A DNA stretch of 64,000 bases from Pleurotus djamor. Its lineage: Eukaryota > Basidiomycota > Agaricomycetes > Agaricales > Pleurotaceae. The notes beneath the pieces were generated by a model. It saw nothing but the letters and a program-made list of their open reading frames with translations. It was not told the origin of the DNA and searched no databases. Shown here one piece after another: positions 10,893-21,050 of this stretch (its first letter is position 1; the number at the start of each line of letters is the position of its first letter). Made by a program: the position numbers and the translations under genes. The stretch is from contig JAPEVF010000172.1 of assembly GCA_029747585.1 (NCBI GenBank), forward strand, positions 1 to 64,000, in the 5' to 3' direction.

Positions 10893-13182
10893 TCAGCCCT
10901 CAACTTCGTTTTCATGAGGCTGAGGTGAGGCAGGCGACGACTGTGAAAGAGCGGATTCAACGACAGTCTCGGTGTTCGTTGGGGCTGTTTGGGCAGACTG
11001 CCGTAGGGCCTCAAAGTCCACGCCGGCAAAGTCCTGCATGATATCCTGGCTGTTGTCAATATTATCCAGAAAAGATGGTCTAGTTTGACGCCTAATGTGC
11101 ACCAGGCAGGACGATCAGCAGCTCCAAAAACCAAGGGACAAAGAAGAATTACTCACATGATATTGGTCCAGGTCGTATCAAGCATGCCCTTTAACCAGCC
11201 TCCGGCTTGGTTTTGAGTCAGTGTTAAAGCCCGCATATGATGACGGTACCTGTTGAGGAGTGAGTGAGCAGCTTGAATGATGGAAGAGAAAACCGAAGAG
11301 AATATACGCAATGATGATTTCTCTCCCTCTGAATTCTTTGGGAACACGATGGCCGGTTTGATACTCCTCGAGGCAGTGCTGGATGGCTGTGAGCACCAAG
11401 GCAAAGAGCGGAAGAGGAATTGTTCTTCTTTCAACCATCTCCATGAAGATGGCGTTGACTACCTTTGACGACCGAGTATTCTCGAAGAATGTGATGCGGA
11501 GGACATCAGCTATGCATGGATGCATGTAGAGCTCCTGGCTGCGTAAGCTTTTTGTCTGTGGATTCATGAACGAGTTTCATTCATCATCAGAACAAAAGGT
11601 AAGACGAGGAACGTACCTGCGCATCAGCTCCTCCAAAGTGGAACTTGTTTCCTTGAAGTAACCAAGCAACCTTTTTCTTGATTTCCTCCGAAGTAGCTTG
11701 ACCCAGAAGGGCATACGAGCTACATGTTATCGTCGCCGCTCGAGTCTTGATCATATTCCTCATGAAGGAGATTGCGTATCCAACCTTGGATTACCCATTA
11801 GTTCAGCTTCATTCAGAGGAATCGTAACGTACATATTCGACCATCTCGTCAATGCAGTCTGGGTCTTGCTTCTCAAGACGCTTGAATAATTTCTTATCCT
11901 TGCTGGATAAACAAGATTGTGAGATTATATCCCGGACGAACATATCTTGATTCTCGGGCAGGGCGTTCTCGAGGATGATTTGCTTCTTCAGTAGCAGCCT
12001 CGCATTCTTGACGATGTGCTGGCAGCCTTTGTTGAAATCGCCCAAGGTTTTCTTTGGTCCAGCTTTCCGTCTCCCATGGGAGCGATGATGAGACTTTTTC
12101 CTGGAACAGGAAACTAGTCCATCGTCACCTTCCTCAACAACGAGCTAGATAGACCCACAAAGGTGAATATATAGATAAAGTACCAGTATGCCCACTTACC
12201 TTGGAGTCTCGTTTATGCCGTACTTGTTCGACGCTAGGATGAGCCGCCTTAGCACCACGATGCTCTCGTTCTTCCTCTTCCTCTCCCTTGTCGGACCCTG
12301 ATTGGGACTCTGACTCTGAGTCGGACTCGGACTCGGACTCGGAGTCAGAGGTCGATATGGTAGATGACTTGCTCGAGGATGTCGATTCACTGTCTGAGCC
12401 TGCCAGTGATTTCGCTTTCGACACCAACGCATCCTGCTCCGCATCAGTGTTGAGCGGCTCAACCGACGACGGGTCAGGCTGCTCAAGCTGCTCAGCCGAA
12501 GGCTCAAGAGAAGGGAATGGTGCGGGTTTCAAGTCTGAGAGAGAAAGATTAGACTTTCTGAGTCCGAGAGGAACGGTTAACTCACTTATTGGCTTCAAAG
12601 CGGATGCCGACAGGGTACTTAGGTGCGACAAGACCTGCTCCTCATTATTTGTCTCCTCTGGATCCCAGGTTATCGCTTCGGGTTCTTCGTGCTGAAGGAG
12701 TTTTTGAGTTGCTAGATGAGACACTGAATTGACAAGCTCTTTGAACAATTATACGACAAAATTAAGAGGCGAATGTTCACTCGCCTTGAGCTTTCGTCTC
12801 GTCTTTCTTGTTTTTTTTTTTCCTTTGATTTTGCCGCTGCTTTAGATTTGGTTTCTGTGGCAAAGTTTTGGTATGATTGACAGGTTGAATGGGGGACTGA
12901 CCACGACGTTTTGAAACCTCCGCATCCGAAGCCTTAGCCGTAGAAGTAGAACTACGCAACCGACGCTCAGAAACCGGCTTCGCTTTTGCTGCAGTTCTCT
13001 CTCTTCTCTTACTAGGCTCTGGCTGAATGAGAGGAGGGCATCAGAGTGGCGTCTGCTTTAACTAGTAAAATGATTGGCAAACCTCCTCTTCCTCAGAGGC
13101 CTCTCCACGTCTTCTCCGTTTGGATCTACGAGGTAAGTCTTCTTCATCGGAGGCTGCATTTGACCTGTGCTTTGGGGGCATC
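10893..13182 (-). CDS. DUF6532-like nuclear protein
   Basis: Nine or so exons splice in phase from MPPKHRSNAASDEEDL (13182). The N-terminal half is disordered: basic KRRRRGEASEEEE, Lys-rich tracts, then a Ser/Asp/Glu repeat (SESESDSESES, at about 12300-12350). The C-terminal half is folded: TLGDFNKGCQHIVKNARLLL, then FKRLEKQDPDCIDEMVEYV, KKKVAWLLQGNKFHFGG, MHPCIADVLRITFF, PLPLFALVLTAIQHCLEEY and YRHHMRAL. This order fits the basidiomycete DUF6532 family of unknown function, in which a helical C-terminal domain follows a charged N-terminus. The assignment is from memory of the pattern, not a search. The gene lies between the two TET/JBP genes, transcribed like copy 2. The exon join after a poly-A run at about 12815 is tentative. 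Confidence 0.6.
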
Positions 13183-13360
13183 TTGAATGGGAGGAAGGGG
13201 GAGAGAAAGACACTCGGAGGCGAACAGAATAATCGTTTGACCATTAAAAATATATATACTAAGTTACGTCAAATTTCCCGAACGTCTCCAAACATCCAGC
13301 GCTGGGGAGATGCAAATTATCAGCCGACAGAATGCCTATACAGAAAGGAAAATGGTTTAC

Positions 13361-13903
13361 TTATTCTGCAAGTGCATGCTTTCTTTTGTTCAACGCCTTG
13401 AGTCTTTGAATGTTGAGACGCCTCTTGAAAGTGAGAGCTCGTAACTTCCTGGAAATGGCCTGACGCTTTACACGCGCATGTTTGATAGCTTTAGCCAACT
13501 TCTTCAGACGCTTGATATGTTTCTATAATGGATAAGAAGTTTGCATGTCTAGAAAAGCGGATAAACTCACTCGCTTCGATTCTACCAGTTTGGAAAGCAG
13601 CGCCGCTTCTTTGGCCGCCTTAGAGACCTGATTCTTATAGGTCCTTGCCCGTTCTTTGGAAACCTTTTTCTCTTCTTGGAATTCAATCTCCTCCCTTTGG
13701 CTGGCGAACATATAAGGCGGCGAGAATAGAGAGCAAGGAGATGAAGGGGGATTGGCTGGGGGATTGTCAGCAAGAAGTCTTGGTTTTACTTCTGGCCACT
13801 TGAAACGCGAAGACCTTAGTGGTGAGCTAGAGGTAGGTGAGGCGGCGGCTTCGTAGCAGTGATACATCGGGCAGTCACGGATTTTTGATAGAGAAGGAAG
13901 CAT
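13361..13903 (-). CDS. small basic coiled-coil protein
   Basis: Two exons with one intron at about 13570. The first (MLPSLSKIRDCPMYHCYEAA) has a Pro/Ser-rich head and then a charged helix (ASQREEIEFQEEKKVSKERA) running into ALLSKLVESKR. The second is very basic (KHIKRLKKLAKAIKHARVKR), ending ALNKRKHALAE. About 165 residues, predicted to be one long helix, perhaps nucleic-acid binding. There is no named family. It sits between the DUF6532-like gene and another helical gene, all on the minus strand with the second TET/JBP gene, so the set may be co-inherited. Confidence 0.6.
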
Positions 13904-13987
13904 AAGCGAATATCATTTATAGCATAGATCTAACAAAGAACAAGATAAGATGAGCGTCGAGATAAGATATCAGTCTACTCACAACAA

Positions 13988-14512
13988 CTAGTCGGAATAC
14001 GTCCAAGTATAGTCAATGGTATCAAGATAAACCTTGGACGTTATGCTCCGCAGAAGCCTCTTAGCGACCTCATCATGTTCCTCAACATTACGAAGCAGTG
14101 CACGCAACACAGGAGCGGGCCATCTCTGTTGATGGCCTAGAACACGGAGGTGTGCTTTGACCTACTTTAGTGTTCAGATACGATAAGTCACACCAGGGAG
14201 GCTAGAGACGGCGTACCAATATGATGACCGGAAAGCCTCGCAAAAAGTCGGAATGTGCCCGGTCCAAGTGAGAAGCTTCATTCCTGTAGCGCTCATGCAT
14301 CTCTTTCTGTTGGGACGATTAACCATTTGGTGATGCCGCCGTAGTTGGCTCGGGCTTACCAGCAATAAATATGATTTGTCTCTGTCAAGGATGAGAGACT
14401 CCAGTTCGGCCTCCCACTTCTCTCGTTTCAACGTCTTGAGTAGCTTTCGAATTTTTCGATTCTCTGAGCGAAGCTTTCTCAGGTGCTTTCGGTGGAGAGG
14501 GTTGTTGCACAT
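13988..14512 (-). CDS. small coiled-coil protein
   Basis: Three exons: MCNNPLHRKHLRKLRSENRK with a leucine-heptad helix (IRKLLKTLKREKWEAELESL); then KEMHERYRNEASHLDRAHSD; then VKAHLRVLGHQQRWPAPVLR, ending DTIDYTWTYSD. All joins keep phase. About 140 residues. The layout (a coiled coil in exon 1 and two short helical exons) matches the gene at 26277-26984. No known domain. It begins about 200 bases past the end of the TET/JBP copy 2 gene on the same strand. Confidence 0.6.
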
Positions 14513-14720
14513 AGTGGTAGGTCACCAGAGAATGGTTACGTGGGAGGGGACCTAATGTGTGTGAAAATGAACAACATATAAAACACGAAAAAAGTGGTAC
14601 GTCGGGCCGTATAGAGCTGGCAGGAGACATGAGAGAATAATATTTATAAAGTAGATCTAACGTGGGGAGAGACAATATGAGCATCGAGATAAGATATAAT
14701 AAATGCAGCAAATAACCGGT

Positions 14721-17700
14721 CTACTCGCAGAAATGGTTGTTGTCCGACCAGCCGTTCCCATTCTCTACCCAGTACTCCCCGGCCTGATCTGAATGAAGCA
14801 CAAAGGACGCTCTCTTCCCTACATAAGGAAGATTGAAGTGAGTGATCCTCCGTGAGTCAAAAACCACCCAGTCCCCACTGCGAACTTCCAATCGTATACC
14901 TGGTTCTTTGAAGCAGAGGTCGCCACCAGTGAACGTACCGATAGGGAGGACAAGGCACATGATGACGTCCTCCGAGTCCCTGTGAATGATAGTCTGCACG
15001 TTGAGGTTGATCACGATGCCGCTAAACGGAAAGACTGGAGATGGTTCGCCACCGGGTAGAAATTCGGCAAACATTTTCTCGATCTTATACTCTTCGGGGA
15101 GGAGCCTCTCTAGCTGTGTGATGTGTCAGCGAACAAAGACAAAATGATAGGTTCAGAAACCTTCCTGGGAACGCAATTCCTCAAACACCTCCCCAAACAG
15201 TTCTTGTAGGGTGCTGTACTCTCGGGGAAAACGTTTCATCTCGGCAGAAGGCCTTGGGAGGAATAGCGAAGGATTCGCCCTCTTCTTTCCCCACTTGGTG
15301 AGATTTCGGGGGTGAACGTCAGTAGGTGCATCATAGCCCTAAAATAAGATGAGGATAATTCAACCGGGATGTAGAATTGACTCACATGTGTGCTATAGCG
15401 GTTGTAGTAATCAAAATGAATACTTGTCCAGGTCCAATCCTCTTCACCGTTTCGGCTGCGCAGATCACCGAATATAGTCGTTACCTTGACTAAGAGGTTT
15501 GCTTTGAGATGGTCAGGGAGTGTTCCTCGGATAAAGAGGAGTTTGTCTGTTGATGTCTTGACGAGCAGCGGTCGATCACTGGATATATGAAGATCAGTCC
15601 GACAGTTGACTGCAAGCTGTGGTAATGGTAACACCATCTTACTCAATGTGTACGTGCTCGTTGTATGGAATTTGGAGGTACTTTGACTGTGGCTTTTTCC
15701 CAGTTGAGCGGTAAAAGGACAAGAGCTATGATACCATCAGCCCCGATTATCCATTCGGACTTGAAGACGTACTCACTTGTTTCCGCAGATCATTCAATCC
15801 CTGCACCATCACAGCCTGAGAAGCCCTTCGCCTCTCCTTCACAGTCATCACGCATCGACGATTGAAGTGAGCATGCATCGGCTTGTTGTGCTCCTCATGT
15901 TCATCGTTAAAACGTGAACAACATAGAATAACACCATGATTGCTGCTGTCAGATAATTTCAGCATGAACTCACGCTGCATGTCTCTTAATTGGGGTGGGG
16001 GTGCCTGAGCAAACCCCTCCAATCCTAAAGCTCTGGCATTTGCGGCGTACAAGTCCACCGATGATCTTGAAGGAATTTCACCGTTGAGAAATTGATGCCA
16101 AGAGCCGAGCTCCCGTGCCGGAGGTTGGAATTCGCTGCATCCGGAGTAAGTAAGGAAGTGTCAATGGAAGAAGATTATGGCGTACTTTCGTTTAAGACGA
16201 GACAAAATTTGATGAGTGGATTCCACATCGGTGAAATCCAAGTCCTCCGATTCCCCCGGTAAAAGGAAAGCGGAATCGAAAAAGTGGAGGATCTTGAATG
16301 GATGTCGCTTGCGTGTCTCTACCAAGGTTGGTAGGATATTTGCTATAATCGCAGGACCGAAATGAACATCTTGGATGGGGTTTGGGTAATCTTTGAAATG
16401 GTCAGCTTATGAATGACTCACCTGTGGCTGGGGCATGCAGTAGGCTACAGATGTGGTTGATATCTTGTTCGAGTAAATTCCCAGACAACATTCCTGCCTG
16501 AATTCCTGCGATCATCCACAAAAGATAGACACTACCTGTTGTTGAATATAATCAATGATCAAGAAAAATATTTTGCCTAGACAGGTGGGCCTACCAGCAG
16601 CAGCGAGCGCTGAGTACTTTCGTCCTCGACTAAGCCAGTTTTCAAAGGTCTTGTTGGGCACGCCAAGGGGTTCTGAGGTCGAGATATGCTGGATGACATC
16701 GTTGACGGTAATAGTGTTGTGAACGTCATCTGCAGGAACAGATCTCTGAAGTTCCAGGCGCACTCTAGAAGTATTAGATTACTTAGAAAAATCCGTTAAA
16801 AATAATTTAGATCAACTCACATTTCCGTCTTGACTGCCAAACACACCAAGTTTAGCATACATATGAAGCTTTCAGCAATACGCTGACTGTTCAGAGTGTG
16901 TATCTGCTTAACCAGCCCGTTGATTGACGAGATGTTGAGTAACTTAGTCGAGTCAAGGGATTCGGACTGTGTCGCGCTGTCATGCAGATAGCTTGAGATT
17001 GCAAACGCCCAGTTTGATGCATCCATGGGCTGATGCCGCTCGGACTCCGTGACAAGTTTGGCGATCAAGGTTCGTGATTGAACTGAGTAGGAACCTACAG
17101 GCAAGGCGGTGGTAGCCTTCCATACAATTCCACTACCCCGAGGACATCTTTTCCGCTTTGTTCTGACCCTGCCTCTCGTGCCCGACTTCTGCTGCTCTTC
17201 TTGGCGAGGCCTTTTCTTTGGTCTCTCCTCTGCCTCCTCATCAAGTTCACTATGATCACCCACACCATCACCCTCCCTCCCGTTGTCTCTCCCATCATCT
17301 CCCCCGTCACCCGAACCTCCAATGCCGCCATTCAGACCTTCCATCGATCCATCCTCAGAAACATCCTCACCATCTCCATTTCCACCCCCATAGCCTTTAT
17401 TTCTACCACCTTGATCAAACTCTTCGTCTCGATCCAAGCTATCATCTCTCCAAAAGTCTTCTTCGGGGATATCGGCATCCCTAGCGTAGGTATTATTTGA
17501 GCTGAGGCCCAAAATGGGAGAGCCTGAGATTACGGAACGATCGGCGGGGTCCATAGAAAAGCCTAAGACAGGTGATGCGTTCTGAGAAACGTCGGTGTCG
17601 GGAATAGATGGTGACGCAGGTGCTCTCGATAAAGCTTCGCTGTGATCCACGTGAGTGACCACTGGAGGCGAGGGAAAAATCAGGAGTCTAGGCGAGTCGA

Positions 17701-17890
17701 AGTGGTCAGGTGTTGCTGGGGGCGTCATCAGTTCTATATTAGGCTGAGCCAGAGTCATCGGGGCCTCCGCAGCAAGAAGCGCGTGAGCCTTACGTCGGAG
17801 AGAACGACGAGAGAGAGATTCCCCTTCCTCCGGGGACGACAAGATGAGAAGAAGTTCATGAAGTTCATTAGAGGACAATGAGATGGACAT
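14721..17890 (-). CDS. TET/JBP-type 2OG-Fe(II) dioxygenase with long N-terminal region (copy 2)
   Basis: The C-terminal part repeats the signatures of copy 1: HFDYYNRYSTH, VFPFSGIVINLNV, HRD (H 14984-14982, D 14978-14976), CLVLPIGTFTGGDLCF, and THFNLPYVGKRASF with the distal His at 14840-14838. HxD to distal His is 48 codons in both copies. Upstream exons join in phase back to MSISLSSNELHELLLILSSP (17890). They pass an acidic Gly/Asp-rich region, a KKRPRQEEQQK-like NLS, then helical segments including FENWLSRGRKYSALAAAGSV and YLLWMIAGIQAG, and DVHFGPAIIANILPTLVETR. The whole is roughly 950 residues. I cannot exclude two genes joined by my splicing, with a break near 16.1 kb. Likely a nuclear DNA-base oxidase. 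The N-terminal region is of unknown function. Confidence 0.7.
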
Positions 17891-18166
17891 GACGGTTGGA
17901 CAACGGTGTGGGAGAACCCCGCCTGTCTCACACGTTCTTTCTTTCCTTTTTCTTTCTTTCCTTTTTGGGACATCATAGGCATACCACTCTCAGCGGTTTT
18001 TTCACAATATATGCAGACAAACGAATACGATATATTGTTGGGAATTTTTTACAGAGTGCGAGACGTAGAAGATGAAGTAAATATGTACAAGGGACGAGTA
18101 CATATTTGTGGAAACGATTTACAAGCCGCCAAAGACGACGACGACGACGAGAGGGGGCACCGGCGT

Positions 18167-18659
18167 TCACTCCATGCTGGAGTCAGAGTCCTTCACTAAC
18201 GTGTCAATTGAGTGAAATATATGAGAAGCAAAACAATAGATACACTTACCGAGCGGTCGGGGACGCGGTGCTGCCCTTCTAAGACCGCATCGAGAACCCC
18301 CTCGTTCCGATGAACGTCCCCGGAGAGTTTCGCAAACGACTTGATGTTTTGGACGCTATTTTCGGAGACATCGCCTAGTAATACGTCAGTAAATTGAATG
18401 ATGCGGATTGAGGGACATTACTTACCTTGGATTTGCTGGAGCCTCCCGTCGACCGAGGCCGCGAAGTGCTCCAGGCCCTTCGTCAAATGCTCGAGGCGGT
18501 TGTCGAGCTTTTCGAAGAGCTTTTGGACTTCGGGGAGAAGGGCGGGCAAATTGCTGGTGTTCTGGGCGATCTGTTGGAGGACTTGGGCGACTGTGGAGAT
18601 TGGGTCAGTGGGGGAGAATGGAAGCGAAGAGCATACGGATACTTACCGGCAGGGTCCAT
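18167..18659 (-). CDS. small helical protein
   Basis: Four exons give a protein of about 110 residues. A four-codon first exon (MDPA) is followed by VAQVLQQIAQNTSNLPALLP, EVQKLFEKLDNRLEHLTKGL, a FAASVDGRLQQIQ helix, then DVSENSVQNIKSFAKLSGDV and a short acidic end, SDSSME. The heptad pattern and Q/N/E/L content suggest an oligomerising helix. Introns have clean GTAAGT donors. It is divergent from the Ulp1 protease gene (about 435 bases between starts) and upstream of TET/JBP copy 2 on the same strand. No named family. Confidence 0.55.
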
Positions 18660-19094
18660 TGTGGGGGTGACAAAAAAGAAAATGAGTTGGATATAGGAAG
18701 GCTTGGGAGGAGGGGGGACAGAATGAGTCGACCTGATGAGTTGGCGGGCCTTTAAGTAGGACAGCCATGCTGTGGCTTGAAGTCAGGGGGAGTCAGTCAC
18801 GGGATTATCCCCGGATAGCCGATTGGGGACTGAGCCCTCAGTCCCCACTTGAACTCCCAGTTCACACAACTTCGCGACATACCCACCTCCCCCAGCCAAC
18901 CAGGTCTCTTGCTCTCTTATCCGAAGCATTGATTTCAAATCGATATGAACACAAGGTGTGTTTTCGTTCTCTGACATTCTATGATATTCTCGAAACTGAA
19001 TGCTGTGACTCAGTGATGCTGAAGTGATGGCAAAAAATGGAAACCCCCCCTCCAAGCGATCACGGTAAACCTCTCAGCTGCCATCATTGTTCTC

Positions 19095-20872
19095 ATGATG
19101 CCTGATCTTGAGGTAGACCAGGATCTTTGGAGAGGGAACTTGGGGAAGAATCTTTGGCTCGATCTGCCGGTCCCACCAGAAGCTCTGGATTCGATTCTAC
19201 CCCCCCCTTCCTTCAGCACCACCCCAGCCCCTGGTGCAGCACCTTCTGGTGCAGCACCTTCGCTCTCGGTGGAATTAACAACGGATACCACTGCCGTCAC
19301 CGAGATCATCCTCCCGGTCCCCGATCCAAACCCGCTGGAACTCCCGGGGGAAATTAAATTCCCCCAGGAAGACCCGTTACCTTTGACCTCTGTCGCCATT
19401 TCCCCTTTGGTGAAACACTTATTTGACCTTCTAGTCCTTGACATAGGTCGCTGGAAGGACCAATATAATCTCAGTAATATTGCCACTTCTTTTCGCCAAA
19501 TAAAATGGCATCTTGACTTTGAGGATCGAGACCGTTTCCAGGATCTTGAGGCATTACCATTTATTGACGATTCTCTTAGGCACGTTGACAGGCTATTCCT
19601 GAATCTTCATGATGCATATCTCGCGAGTGCAAACTTCTACTCACGTTGCACCGTCCTCGCCGGGTTTATCCCACAAGACCACCTCCCCACTTTTCTCCCC
19701 CTTCTTCGTCACATTCAAAGGGATCGCATCATAGTCCGGCATGTGCTGCATTTTACGGCTAGCCAGATTCGAAGATGGATGAGCCGTCCGTCTTTCCTTC
19801 TCACGAGACTCACCAACCTGGTGAGTACTACTTCCATGCTATCGTTTCAGGCATGATACTTACCGTAAGTAGATTTTTCAGTTACCGGTTCCTGACCGGT
19901 ATGCTTCCGGAATCATATCGGAGGCATCATTGAAGACACTAGAGCCTGGTCAGTGGGTTGATGATAATATCATCAATTTCTTCTGCGGTAAGTCTCGATT
20001 GTTCAACGGAATAGCACTATCAATAACCTCATTACCTGTCAGGCAATAGAGAAGGGCACCATCTCCACGTCCTGGGGAGCGCTGAAGATATTCTCTTCTG
20101 CTCCCCTTTAATCTGGTCTACCATTGCGGCTCTGCCAGCACTGGGCAGCGGACTTGGTGACAAGGTATGTTCCCTCATTGCCAGATGTGTGAGCTTCGTT
20201 AACATCGGCCTTAGATTTTTAATCGTGAAACACTGCTCAAAATTCGCCGAATCATCATGCCGTACCATGAAAAGGATCACTGGATTCTCATCCACTGCAA
20301 CGTTCGCACATCAAAGATTGAGGTATTGGATAGCCTATGGGACCAATACCATGCAGACACGGCGGCGTCGAAGGCAAAGCGTTTCGCTCGACCAGTTCGG
20401 GTAAGTTAGGTTTGACTTTTTTTTTTTTTGGTAATTCCCTCTTTGACAACGATTCCTCAAACAGTTGACCCGTGTCTGGATCGATCATATTCGGACTCGA
20501 TTCAACCTTTCCCTCTCGGCGGCCTGCCAATGGAACATCGTCGCCCCCGTGGAGGAGGTGCGTTTCTCTCCGCTTTTGTTTCTCTTCATTCCCCATCGAG
20601 CACGGCGCTAGATACCCTTTCAAACCAATGAGGTGGATTGTGGCGTGTACGTTATTGTATTCGCCCGCCATCTTATAACTGGGGAAACAGTGAACCATGA
20701 TGCGTTGCCAAGGTCAGAGATGATTGGAAAGAAGTGGAGCACTCTGAATACGGTGCGGCTTCGCCTCTGGTCAGAGCTTCCGAAAACGGGGGAACAATGG
20801 ACTTCAATACCAGACATCATCCGCTGCTTTTCTTCGTTTCAACACTATGGTGACTACGAGGTTGCTATATAG
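19095..20872 (+). CDS. Ulp1/SENP-type cysteine protease (peptidase C48)
   Basis: Seven exons join in phase. After a Pro/Ala-rich head and a helical region (SPLVKHLFDLLVLDIGRWKD) comes the protease: ISEASLKTLEPGQWVDDNII (the W-[LV]-x-D-x-x-I-N-F signature), HEKDHWILIHC (catalytic His 20278-20280), IEVLDSLW (Asp 20329-20331), and IPFQTNEVDCGVYV (Gln 20621-20623, Cys 20639-20641). All four catalytic positions are intact. C48 enzymes cleave SUMO-like modifiers from proteins. The gene ends 180 bases before the Plavaka transposase on the same strand. Protease partners are known in CACTA-like and KDZ-type elements, so I read it as element cargo. An upstream start exon at 18949 is possible but does not join in phase. 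Confidence 0.8.
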
Positions 20873-20986
20873 CGTTTTTGTTTGTTGTTTTTTGTTTTAT
20901 TATGACCTGCTGTTTCTTTGGTGTTCAACTTGCGCATCTCACAATTAAAGAAGTTTAGGTTGAGCTACTTATGAGGTTGAGTGGTG

Positions 20987-20992
20987 TATAAA
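20987..20992 (+). promoter_or_regulatory. TATA box of the Plavaka gene
   Basis: TATAAA within GTGTATAAAGCC lies 64 nt before ATG 21051 and 85 nt before the in-frame ATG at 21072. Confidence 0.45.
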
Positions 20993-21050
20993 GCCAAGGG
21001 CAAGGAAAGGCGGCCTCCAATCATCCCCCCTGCAACCCCCTCCCGTCCCA

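Noticed and set aside
12288..12695. Acidic plus-strand open frame rich in Asp/Ser/Glu
   Set aside because: It is the antisense of the Ser/Asp/Glu repeat in the DUF6532-like gene; such repeats stay open on both strands.
17201..17500. Plus-strand Pro/His/Thr-rich open frame
   Set aside because: Antisense of the Gly/Asp-rich segment of TET/JBP copy 2; no start context or splice support.
18949..19073. Possible first exons of the Ulp1 gene (MNT then SDAEVMAKNG)
   Set aside because: Signals look good but the phase does not match the 19095 frame; left out of the model.
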